A stretch of DNA of 8,138 bases, taken from the NCBI GenBank assembly GCA_027346925.1, contig DAIERH010000097.1, positions 1 to 8,138 on the forward strand. Reading direction: 5' to 3'. This document shows positions 1-7,049 of the stretch, piece by piece. This DNA comes from Geobacter sp. GTDB lineage: Bacteria > Desulfobacterota > Desulfuromonadia > Geobacterales > Pseudopelobacteraceae. The position numbers were made by a program, and so were the translations under genes. Numbering within the stretch: position 1 is the stretch's first letter; every line of letters starts with the position of its first letter. The notes below the pieces were generated by a model, which did not search any database, had not been told where the DNA came from, and saw only the letters and a list, made by a program, of their open reading frames with translations.

Positions 1-777
1 GCCTGCATCGACACGGTCCACGAATACCTGGCCAACTTCGACAGCTATTCGTCCGCCGGCGGCGGGATCAGGGAGACGGCCACCCGGCTCGCCTTCAACC
101 TGGCCGACTTCGTGAGCAGCGGCACCTTCGGGAGGATCTTCAACGGCCGGAGCACCTTCGACATCTCCAGCGACGACTTCGTTGTCCTGGAACTGGAGCA
201 CCTCCTGCCGAAGAAGTCCCTCTTCAAGGTGGTCACCCTCCAGGTGATCAACGCGGTCACCATGGACCTGTACCTCTCCGACCGCTCGGACCGGCGCCTG
301 GTCTGCTTCGACGAGGCATGGCAGTTCCTCGGCGAAAGCTCGACCCTCAAACAGGTCATCGAGGAGGGGTACCGCAGGGCCAGGAAGTACCACGGCTCCT
401 TCACCATCTGCCTCCAGTCCATCCTCGACACTCTGCGTTTCGGGGCCGTGGGGAACGTGATCCGGGAAAACTCCGCCTTCAAGTTCTTCCTGGAGTCACC
501 GGCATTCGAGGAGGCGAGAAACCAGGGGATCTTGGACTACGACGACTTCACCATGCAGATCCTCAAGTCCACCAGGAGCCTGAAGCCGAAGTACTCGGAG
601 ATCTTCATGGACACGCCGCTGGGGATCGGCGTCGGCAGGCTGAGCGTGGACCCCTTTTCCTACTACGCCTTCACCTCGGACGGCGAGGAGATCGCGGCAA
701 TCGACCGGATGGTCACTACGGGAATGAGCTATGAAGACGCAATTCGGCAGATGGTCGGCACCTATCGCGGCCGTTAG
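1..777 (+). CDS. traC: TraC, F-type T4SS pilus-assembly ATPase (C-terminal part, 5' end outside window)
   Basis: The reading frame is open from base 1 to a TAG at 775-777, giving 258 residues; the true start lies upstream. TraC is the VirB4-like ATPase that powers pilus assembly on the cytoplasmic side of the inner membrane. F TraC is about 875 aa, so roughly the last third is present. Visible evidence: a Walker B motif, LVCFDEAW, at residues 100-107 of this fragment (acidic pair D104-E105), followed by an RRARK segment and a conserved glutamine in ICLQS (Q139) where RecA-fold VirB4 ATPases carry a sensor motif. The stretch LADFVSSGTFGRIFNG before the Walker B is also typical of TraC. Walker A must lie upstream of the window. 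The last 47 nt overlap the next gene, which implies co-expression. A GTG at 112 begins no separate gene, because the homologous sequence continues upstream of it. The family call is strong. Confidence 0.93.
   Translation, partial: ACIDTVHEYLANFDSYSSAGGGIRETATRLAFNLADFVSSGTFGRIFNGRSTFDISSDDFVVLELEHLLPKKSLFKVVTLQVINAVTMDLYLSDRSDRRLVCFDEAWQFLGESSTLKQVIEEGYRRARKYHGSFTICLQSILDTLRFGAVGNVIRENSAFKFFLESPAFEEARNQGILDYDDFTMQILKSTRSLKPKYSEIFMDTPLGIGVGRLSVDPFSYYAFTSDGEEIAAIDRMVTTGMSYEDAIRQMVGTYRGR
720..723 (+). promoter_or_regulatory. Ribosome binding site inside traC for the next gene
   Basis: GGGA lies 7 nt before the ATG at 731, within the traC coding region. It supports the 731 start over the in-frame ATG at 779. 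The 779 start would give a signal peptide with no basic n-region. Confidence 0.5.
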
Positions 778-2734
778 CATGCTGCTCCTCGTCACGGCCG
801 GGGGCGGCCTCGCGGGAACGACGGACGACGCCAAGACAGCCGGAACAGCGGGGGCGCAGGGGGCTCTGTCCCGTTTCGGCAGCAGTGACGCCGCCAACCG
901 GAACCTGTCCCAGCCGCTCACGAGTCCGACAAAGCTGATGCAGACGGTGGACGGCTCCCAGAGTTTCCCGGCGAACATAACCGCGCCGGCCTCAGCCAGG
1001 TTTCTGGAAGTCTTCATCCAGCCGTCCGCCACCGGCGACCTCCAGAAGGTGATCATCAGCCAGGACCTGGACACCAACGGGAGCTTCGACAGCGTTTATA
1101 CGCTTCCGCAGCCTGTCTCCGGGGTATGCGGCAACGGCTACATCTCCTGCGACCAGGGGACATGGACCGGCTGCCGCTCCTTCAGATGGTCTGCCGGGCC
1201 GGACGGCAGGATCGCGGACGCTCCGGCGTCCATCACCGACCTCGGCGGCTGCTACTGCATCAACAAAAGCTGCGGCAGCAACCTGGTCTGGTCGAACAGC
1301 GCCATCGTGCTCCAGGACCTGGGGGGCGGCATCGTCAACGCCATCCACAACGGCAACAGCGCCTTCACTATCACCAACGTGAGTTACGACACCACAACCA
1401 TCGATTACTTCGGCCGCGTGACCGGCAGCACCACCACTGCCGCTGACTCGGTCGGCTCCCTGGCCACCTCTCCCACGGTCTCCACCCTTACCGGCTACTA
1501 CAGCAACTGGGCCGGCCTGACCGGAGCCCGGGACAGCGTTGCCATGGCCCAGTCCGGCGACCCCCAGAGTCTCTACTACCTGCTCGCCAATTCCGGCGCC
1601 GCTACCCAGGCCAACGGCAAGATGAGCACCTGCGCCATAACCCGCAACAGCACCATCCAGACCACCACCAGGACCCTCAACGATTCCGGAACCAGCCAGG
1701 TATGCACCGATCACCTGATCTTCATCCAGGTCCACAAGGTGAGCGATGCCGAATACCAGTTCCAGTATCTGGACAGCGGCCCGGGTGGTCCAGGTGCGGC
1801 CCACAACAACTGCGGCGACAACCCGGGCGGCAACGGCTGGCACACCATCCGGGACGTGGCGCTCTCTCCGCCGGACCCAAACCGGATGGAGAAGGTGATG
1901 CAGGCGAACCTAACCCTCTCCACCATCACGGGACCGGGCTGCAGCGCCGGATCGGGTTCGGTGGACGGGATCGTCAACGGTTTCGACACCCCGGTCCAGA
2001 CCAGTACTGCCTGTCCCGCATCAGGCGCCCAGTTCCCGACCTTCACCTGGAGCTACACCGTGCAGATCAAGGCGGATCAGTACGTGGAAGGGGTGGACAA
2101 CCAGTGCGCCACCCTGGAAAGCGACGCCGACTGCCGGCTGCAGAGCGAAACGGTGGACGGGGTGCAGACCTTCGCGAATTTCAATGCCACCGGACTCACG
2201 CCGCTGCCGGGATGCCGGACGTTCACGGGGGAAGTGGACACCAACACCGTGTGCCGCGACTGGTGGCAGAAGAAACGCACCTACGTTTGCGGCAGCCAGA
2301 CGTATGACTTCTCCGCCATCGGGACCAGGTTCGGCACGGTCGTCACCTCCAGCACGGACAACGGCACCAGCCTCGACTTTCAGGACAAGCGGCTCGGGGC
2401 AGGCGGCTGGAACGCCGCAAACGGCAGCATCGCACTCCCCGGACGCGACCCCGCCGCCACCTGCGAGCAGGCGTGCAAGACCAGGATTCCGAAGGACGAC
2501 ACCCAGGTGACGCTTTCCGGCGACGTGACCACCATGCGGAATCCCGCCACCTCCTATGATTTCTTCTACCGTGTGTGCGACCAGAACGGCCAGTGCCCCG
2601 CAGGCCCGGGCGAAGAGGTGGTGAAGGAGTGCCAGTGCATCAACGAGTTCGCCGAAGCGGCGACGATCATCCAGACGCTCCGCACAGCCGGAAAGGACAC
2701 CATCTGCACCACTGGCACCAAGAAACCCCTATAG
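731..2734 (+). CDS. Exported Cys-rich protein resembling the N-terminal/middle part of TraN
   Basis: 667 aa. A signal peptide is visible: basic n-region (K2, R7), hydrophobic core at about 11-23, likely cleavage after LAG29. No lipobox cysteine is present, so it should be periplasmic or outer-membrane. There are 23 cysteines, with clusters at 133-148, 174-181 (CYCINKSC), 459-520 and 578-659. A DxDxNGxxD calcium-loop-like motif sits at 112-120. Residues 459-520 (C-A-T-L-E-S-x-x-x-C-R-L-x-S-E, ending RTYVC) and the tail NEFAEAATIIQTL...AGKD (638-655) match, as I remember it, the middle of F TraN (CTLVSHQC, ATYSC, NDFAEAV...AAAGKD). The TraN C-terminal domain is missing here and is found in the next gene. 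Inference: this is the amino-terminal partner of a two-gene TraN. Alternatively it is a TraN paralogue that lost its C-terminus. It starts inside traC, and the next gene follows 10 nt after its stop. Exported and conjugation-linked: confident. TraN relationship: moderate. Confidence 0.75.
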   Translation: MKTQFGRWSAPIAAVSMLLLVTAGGGLAGTTDDAKTAGTAGAQGALSRFGSSDAANRNLSQPLTSPTKLMQTVDGSQSFPANITAPASARFLEVFIQPSATGDLQKVIISQDLDTNGSFDSVYTLPQPVSGVCGNGYISCDQGTWTGCRSFRWSAGPDGRIADAPASITDLGGCYCINKSCGSNLVWSNSAIVLQDLGGGIVNAIHNGNSAFTITNVSYDTTTIDYFGRVTGSTTTAADSVGSLATSPTVSTLTGYYSNWAGLTGARDSVAMAQSGDPQSLYYLLANSGAATQANGKMSTCAITRNSTIQTTTRTLNDSGTSQVCTDHLIFIQVHKVSDAEYQFQYLDSGPGGPGAAHNNCGDNPGGNGWHTIRDVALSPPDPNRMEKVMQANLTLSTITGPGCSAGSGSVDGIVNGFDTPVQTSTACPASGAQFPTFTWSYTVQIKADQYVEGVDNQCATLESDADCRLQSETVDGVQTFANFNATGLTPLPGCRTFTGEVDTNTVCRDWWQKKRTYVCGSQTYDFSAIGTRFGTVVTSSTDNGTSLDFQDKRLGAGGWNAANGSIALPGRDPAATCEQACKTRIPKDDTQVTLSGDVTTMRNPATSYDFFYRVCDQNGQCPAGPGEEVVKECQCINEFAEAATIIQTLRTAGKDTICTTGTKKPL

Positions 2735-2736
2735 GC

Positions 2737-2740
2737 AGGA
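2737..2740 (+). promoter_or_regulatory. Ribosome binding site for the large TraN-like gene
   Basis: AGGA lies 4 nt before the ATG at 2745, in the only intergenic gap of the window (2735-2744). It supports independent initiation of the second TraN-like gene. Confidence 0.55.
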
Positions 2741-2744
2741 CCGC

Positions 2745-5700
2745 ATGATATTCCGGCTCATATACGCAGTCATCTATTCGACGCTTCTCCTGATCCTGAC
2801 CGGCATCCCGCAGGCAGCCCTCGCCGCGGTCAGTTGCCAGGACCCGATCAGCCCGAACACGTCCCTCCGCTACAGCGACGCCCTGGTCTCCTTCAAAGCG
2901 TACAACGGCAGGACCTACGCCATCGCCAAGTCTGCGGCCACCGGCGGCATGTCGGAGACGGAGATGTTCTTCGACTTCTCGGCCGGTATCACCCGTGCCT
3001 ACACCTTGACCGGCGACCCCACCGGTTCCCTGAAACAGTTCCTCTCCCTCGGCCGGTACGGAGCGGCCAGGCCGGTGAGGATCGACAGCGCCGACACCCG
3101 GAAATTCATCCTCGCCCAGTACGGCAAGTACCTGGGAAGCGCGGCCACACCGAAGAGCACCTATATCGACGCCTGGAAGGAGTTCGGCGCCACCGGCTTC
3201 ACCGACATGGACGGGACCGCTCTTCCCTATACTAACTGGTCTTCTCCGGTCTACACCGGCCAGGACCCCCAGGCGGTGGTCATGGGAGCAGACGGCACCT
3301 GGATGAGCGGTCTCGACGGGACGAGAAATGCCCAGATCGTCCAGTTCGACGGCGTGCTCGACTGCGCGGCGTCGTTTTCGCCGCCCCAGACCGGTGACGG
3401 CACCATCACGCCCCCGCCTCCGGTCGGATCGGCCGGCCCTGACCTCTCTCAGCCGGTCTGCGGCCAGGACCTGAACGACAACGGCTATGCCGGCGATCCG
3501 GGGGAGACCGCCAACTGTCTCCGAACCGCCCAAGGGGATCTCTGCCCCGTGGGCGCCGTGAACTGCGTGGAAACCTATTCCGCCCCGGTCTGCCCGACCG
3601 GTTCCACTCTGAACATCGCACGGGACATGTGCCAGGCGGATGCGGTGGTCTCGTGCGGGGCCGGTTACACCTACGACGCCTCGCTCGACAAGTGCGTGAC
3701 TCCGGTTGCCTGTCCCGAGGGCGGCACCTTCAACCCGATCACGGATCAGTGCGAAAAGCTGGTGCTGAACGAGTGTCCCGCAGGGTACGGCTATGACGGC
3801 ACCCTGGACATCTGCCGCATGAGCGCGGTCTGCACCGGCGGGACCCTGAACCCGGCAAAAGACCGCTGCGAAAGCCCGCCTGCCTGGGACTGCCCCACCG
3901 GCTTCACCTACGACGCCGGCCTCCTGGAATGCGAGGCAACCCCTTTCTGTCCCGGTGGAACAACGTACGACACCACCCGCCACCGGTGCGAGGCGGCCGT
4001 GGGCAGTTGCCCCACCGGCTACAGCTACCATACCGTGCTGGATACCTGCGTCGCCACACCCGCATGTGCCAGCGGCGGGACGCTGAACGGAGCGACCGAC
4101 AGGTGCGAGCTGGCCTCGTCCATCACCTGCCAGCCCGGCTGGAATTACAACAGCGGTACCGGCAAGTGCGAACAGGCCCCGACCTGCGGCACTCCCGGCA
4201 GCTACAACACCGCCTATGATCTCTGTCTGGCCGCCTCTACCGGCACCTCCTGTCCGGCCGGATATACCTACAGCTCCACTTACGGCGCCTGCATCGCCAG
4301 CCCGACATGCGTGGGGGGGAGCTACAATGCAACGGACAAAAGGTGCGAAGCGGCTCCGACCTCCTACACCTGTCCCGACCCGTCCTACAGCTACAACGCC
4401 TCCCGCGGCCGTTGTGAAAAAGCGCCGGCCTGCCCGAACGGCATGAGCTACAACACCACCTACAACGTCTGCATGCTGGCGATGTCCCCGGGATGTCCGG
4501 GCGGGTACAGCTATAATTCCAGCCGTGGCCGCTGCGAAAAGGCGCCGGAATGTCCGACGGGGACAACCTACAATGCCGTCACCAACACATGCGACTCCAT
4601 CACTTCGGCATCTCAGCAGCAGGTCCTGTCCTGCAGCCCGGCATCATTCTTATGCACTCCCTACGCTTCTTCGTGCTGCAACATAAACATAAGCTGTCCC
4701 GATGGCCCCCAGGGACGGGTGGTCGTCAATGCCAATTACTGTTGCCTCGGGTCCGATTACCTTTCCATCCAGTCACCGACCTCGTTATTAGGCTGGCAAG
4801 AGCTGACCAGCACCGGGTATGCCCTGTCGGCTCTCCAATGCACCAGCAACGGCTCCTGCTCCTACTATTTCATGGATCGCTACTGCTCCGATGGTTCCCC
4901 TGCCAGCGGATGGGGACTCGCGGGCACCTTTACCATGTCGTCGTCGCAGATGGTCTGTCCGTCGGGCAAGACCCTGATAAACGGAAACCAGTGCCTCTCC
5001 ACCTCAAATCCCACGTGCACCAACGGCAGTTTTGACGGCAACGCGGACGTCTGCTGGGCCAATTACACCCCCACCTGCACCCTGGGGACCTACGACCCCG
5101 CCATCGGTCAGTGCGTCACCTCGCCGGCGTGCAGCAACGGCCTGCTGGATGGCGGTTCCGACGTCTGTTACCAGACCGCAATCGCTGCATGTCCAAGCGG
5201 CTACACTCTTTCCGGCAGCGTCTGCATTGCTGCGGCCGGTTGTGCAACGGGTGGGGCGTTCAACAGTTCCATCGGTTACTGCTCTGTAGCGGCAACAAAT
5301 CTCTGCCCCTCGGGTTACACCTATTCGGCTGGCTATGGCCAATGCTACCAGGCGGCCAATTGCAACGGCGGAGGTCTCAACGCCACACGCGACACGTGTG
5401 AGATGGCCTACACGCTTGCCTGTCCGGGCGGCGGTTACACCCTGAACGGTTCCACCTGCCAGGCAGCGCCGTCGTGCGCCAGCGGCGGCAGCTACAACGC
5501 GGGTATCGATCTGTGCGACGCCGGCGCCAACGTCTGCGCCGCTCCCCTCCTGCTCGATCCGGGCGTGGACAGATGCTACCAGCCGGCAGGCTGTTCCGGC
5601 GGCACGCTCAACACCGCCACCGACCGGTGCGAAGCCACGGCCACCGTGAACTGCGGTTCCATGAGCTGGGACGAAACGGCCCGGGTCTGCTATTCCCCGC

Positions 5701-7049
5701 CCGTCTGCGACCTGGGGGCTTACGACGCTGCGGCCAACGAGTGCCGGGCCATGGTCGCCAGAAACTGCGGCACCTACGGCTGGTCGGCGGCGCAAGGGAA
5801 GTGTACCCGGCAGATCGTCTGTCCGACAGACGCCGGCTATCTCTTGAACAACACCGTGGCCTACGCACCGACACTTCACGAATGCGTCTCCGACACCCGT
5901 CATGACTGTCCCGCCGGAACAACCTGGAACAGCCTCCCTGTCCTGAAATGCGAGGCGGTGCCGGTCTGCACCGGCGACGGGATCTACAACACAACGCTCC
6001 ACACCTGCTTTCTGGGGATGAACACCTGTCCCCTGGGGACCCAGTATGCCTGCATGAACAACAACGGAACCATGCAGTGCTCCCCTAACCAGTGCTTCAC
6101 CGCCGGGGCGGACGGCAGCGAAGAGATGACCATCATGGACGAATCCATGCTCCAGGACGACGGCCAGCGGGACCAGGACGGGAACTGTCTCGATCAGCTC
6201 GCCGTCTTCAACGGCAAGGGGTCCCGCTGCCGGCCCCCGGGTCTCACGGTGGGCATGATCAACGACTGCTGCGAAAGCGACAAGGTCGGCTCGGACGACA
6301 TGGGGAGCAACATCTCCATGGTGGCCAACGGCATTCAGACCGCCTACCAGCTAGGCCAAGTGGCCTACTACGGTAATGCGCTCGCCACCGGGGCCGCCCA
6401 GATCGCGAGCATCACCACCTCGGCCTCCGGCACGGTGACCGGGATGACGGTCGTCACGGCCTCCGGTTCCACGGCGACTCTCTCCGGGGCCACGGCTACC
6501 GGCGCCTACGGCGCGCTGGCTAGCGGCGCCACCGGGGCCGAGGCGGTGACCACCGGCATCACCGAGTACGTGGGGGCGCTCCTCAACCCGGCCACCATCG
6601 CCATTGCCGTCGTCGTCATGGTGGTCATGAAGGTACTGATGGGGAACGGCTGCGACCAGGGGGACATCCAGACCGGCATGCAGGCCGCCTCAAAGGATTG
6701 CCACTACGTGGGGGATTACTGCGAGAAGAAGTGGCCCCTGGTGGGGTGCGTCCAGAAGGCGAAGGGGTACTGCTGCTTCAACACCAAGATGGCGCGGATC
6801 ATCCACGAACAGGGACGGCCGCAGTTGCAGGTGTTCGGCACGGACGGCGGCTGGGGGGCCGCCAGTTCCCCCAACTGCCGCGGCTTCACGCCGGATGAAT
6901 TTCAAGCCCTGGACTTCTCCCGCATCGACCTCTCGGAATACTTCGGCGACATACAACAGGACCTGGATACCAAGATCCAGGGTGCGCAGACCACGATCCA
7001 GAACAGGCTGCAGCAGAAATACCAGGCAACTTCGGGGGCCAGCCGATGA
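2745..7049 (+). CDS. traN: Giant TraN-family mating-pair stabilisation protein with lectin-like domain and Cys-module arrays
   Basis: 1434 aa, against about 600 for F TraN. Layout: signal peptide 1-28 (cleavage near ALA); C-type-lectin-like region about 31-207; Pro-rich linker about 213-232; a CGQDLNDNG calcium-loop-like segment 239-258; one half-module 283-296; eight four-Cys modules 304-616; a ten-Cys insert 617-737; nine more modules 738-1088; an acidic linker about 1120-1150; TraN C-terminal domain about 1154-1434. The last part decides the family. VFNGKGSRCR, the pair C1175-C1176, GYCCFNTKMARIIHEQGRPQ, SPNCRGFTPDEFQALDFS and IDLSEYF correspond closely to the F TraN C-terminus (SYCQFDSKLAQIVQQQGR, HPDCRGITVDELQ) as I recall it. 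TraN sits in the outer membrane and contacts recipient surface proteins. A Gly/Ala-rich stretch and a hydrophobic segment (1276-1299) interrupt the C-terminal domain. The stop overlaps the traW start by 4 nt (ATGA). The two functions of lectin domain and stalk are inferred, not shown. Confidence 0.88.
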   Translation: MIFRLIYAVIYSTLLLILTGIPQAALAAVSCQDPISPNTSLRYSDALVSFKAYNGRTYAIAKSAATGGMSETEMFFDFSAGITRAYTLTGDPTGSLKQFLSLGRYGAARPVRIDSADTRKFILAQYGKYLGSAATPKSTYIDAWKEFGATGFTDMDGTALPYTNWSSPVYTGQDPQAVVMGADGTWMSGLDGTRNAQIVQFDGVLDCAASFSPPQTGDGTITPPPPVGSAGPDLSQPVCGQDLNDNGYAGDPGETANCLRTAQGDLCPVGAVNCVETYSAPVCPTGSTLNIARDMCQADAVVSCGAGYTYDASLDKCVTPVACPEGGTFNPITDQCEKLVLNECPAGYGYDGTLDICRMSAVCTGGTLNPAKDRCESPPAWDCPTGFTYDAGLLECEATPFCPGGTTYDTTRHRCEAAVGSCPTGYSYHTVLDTCVATPACASGGTLNGATDRCELASSITCQPGWNYNSGTGKCEQAPTCGTPGSYNTAYDLCLAASTGTSCPAGYTYSSTYGACIASPTCVGGSYNATDKRCEAAPTSYTCPDPSYSYNASRGRCEKAPACPNGMSYNTTYNVCMLAMSPGCPGGYSYNSSRGRCEKAPECPTGTTYNAVTNTCDSITSASQQQVLSCSPASFLCTPYASSCCNINISCPDGPQGRVVVNANYCCLGSDYLSIQSPTSLLGWQELTSTGYALSALQCTSNGSCSYYFMDRYCSDGSPASGWGLAGTFTMSSSQMVCPSGKTLINGNQCLSTSNPTCTNGSFDGNADVCWANYTPTCTLGTYDPAIGQCVTSPACSNGLLDGGSDVCYQTAIAACPSGYTLSGSVCIAAAGCATGGAFNSSIGYCSVAATNLCPSGYTYSAGYGQCYQAANCNGGGLNATRDTCEMAYTLACPGGGYTLNGSTCQAAPSCASGGSYNAGIDLCDAGANVCAAPLLLDPGVDRCYQPAGCSGGTLNTATDRCEATATVNCGSMSWDETARVCYSPPVCDLGAYDAAANECRAMVARNCGTYGWSAAQGKCTRQIVCPTDAGYLLNNTVAYAPTLHECVSDTRHDCPAGTTWNSLPVLKCEAVPVCTGDGIYNTTLHTCFLGMNTCPLGTQYACMNNNGTMQCSPNQCFTAGADGSEEMTIMDESMLQDDGQRDQDGNCLDQLAVFNGKGSRCRPPGLTVGMINDCCESDKVGSDDMGSNISMVANGIQTAYQLGQVAYYGNALATGAAQIASITTSASGTVTGMTVVTASGSTATLSGATATGAYGALASGATGAEAVTTGITEYVGALLNPATIAIAVVVMVVMKVLMGNGCDQGDIQTGMQAASKDCHYVGDYCEKKWPLVGCVQKAKGYCCFNTKMARIIHEQGRPQLQVFGTDGGWGAASSPNCRGFTPDEFQALDFSRIDLSEYFGDIQQDLDTKIQGAQTTIQNRLQQKYQATSGASR
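2835..3365 (+). other. C-type-lectin-like region at the N-terminus of TraN
   Basis: Residues 31-207 are bounded by C31 and C207. They show the order expected of a C-type lectin fold: YNGRTYAIA (53-61), then ARPVRIDSADTRKFI (108-122) at the 'L-x-x-I-x-S-x-x-E-x-x-F' position, then GFTDMDG (151-157), YTNW (162-165), VVMGADGTW (178-186) and a closing VLDC. The canonical Ca2+/sugar EPN or QPD triplet and the WND motif are not evident (TWMSG replaces WND). Sugar binding may therefore be altered or absent. This is a fold assignment by eye. Confidence 0.55.
3654..4592 (+). repeat. Cys-module array 1: eight ~40-residue tandem modules in TraN
   Basis: The first cysteines of successive modules are at residues 304, 344, 383, 422, 462, 503, 543 and 584, a period of 39-41 residues (about 120 nt). 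Each module has four cysteines, C-x12/13-C-x5-C-x11/12-C. The first half typically reads CPxGYxYxxxxxxC and the second CxxGGxxNxxxDxC, so each module is itself two related units of about 20 residues. A preceding half-module lies at 283-296. The repeats are conserved at protein level and diverged at DNA level. A rigid disulfide-stapled stalk is the likeliest role. Confidence 0.85.
4593..4955 (+). other. Non-repetitive ten-cysteine insert between the two module arrays of TraN
   Basis: Residues 617-737 break the 40-residue rhythm. Ten cysteines are present (630, 637, 644, 645, 651, 666, 667, 699, 705, 714), including two CC pairs, with an aromatic stretch SCSYYFMDRYC. By hand count bases 4621-4920 are about 57% GC, against 67-68% in the flanking repeat lines I counted. 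A discrete folded domain is likely. I recognise no family. Confidence 0.6.
4956..6008 (+). repeat. Cys-module array 2: nine tandem modules in TraN
   Basis: Module-starting cysteines are at residues 738, 778, 816, 854, 893, 931, 970, 1008 and 1055. The period is 38-40, with one of 47 where the second half of module 8 is lengthened (C1026 to C1047). The four-Cys plan is the same as in array 1 but the sequences are more degenerate (e.g. CGSMSWDETARVC). Short remnants (C1095, C1103, C1112, C1117) follow before the acidic linker. Confidence 0.8.
6204..7046 (+). other. TraN C-terminal domain
   Basis: Residues 1154-1434 carry the family-defining segment: GSRCRPPG, C1175-C1176, then after an insertion CDQG, YCEKKWPLVGC, GYCCFNTKMARI, CRGFTPDEFQALDF and a helical, glutamine-rich tail (about 1403-1426). 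In F this part of TraN carries conserved cysteines. The same pattern is seen here, enlarged by about 100 residues between the CC pair and the next cysteine (C1303). Confidence 0.85.

Noticed and set aside
992..1843. Reverse-strand open frame (283 codons) opposite the first TraN-like gene
   Set aside because: Gly/Val/Ala-rich shadow composition, no recognisable domain, and the opposite strand encodes a well-supported exported protein.
2735..2744. Promoter or terminator between genes
   Set aside because: The gap is only 10 nt. No hairpin with T-run or -10/-35 pair is apparent here or at the overlapping junctions.
2700..2760. A frameshift joining the two TraN-like genes into one
   Set aside because: The second gene has its own Shine-Dalgarno-like AGGA, ATG and a clear signal peptide, so two secreted proteins are the simpler reading.
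2667..4031. Long reverse-strand open frame (454 codons) opposite the start of traN
   Set aside because: It is antisense to a gene with clear family motifs, its composition is the Val/Gly/Arg-rich kind typical of GC-rich shadow frames, and no domain is recognisable.
5004..6002. Long reverse-strand open frame (332 codons) opposite the second Cys-module array
   Set aside because: It mirrors the periodic coding sequence on the + strand. Its apparent repetition comes from the TraN modules, and it has no signal or motif of its own.
3654..6008. Possible CRISPR-like or satellite DNA array because of the ~120-nt periodicity
   Set aside because: The repeats are degenerate in DNA, lie in one open frame and are conserved as cysteine spacing, so they are protein modules.
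3654..6008. EGF-like repeats
   Set aside because: The modules have four cysteines with C-x12-C-x5-C-x12-C spacing, not the six-cysteine EGF pattern.
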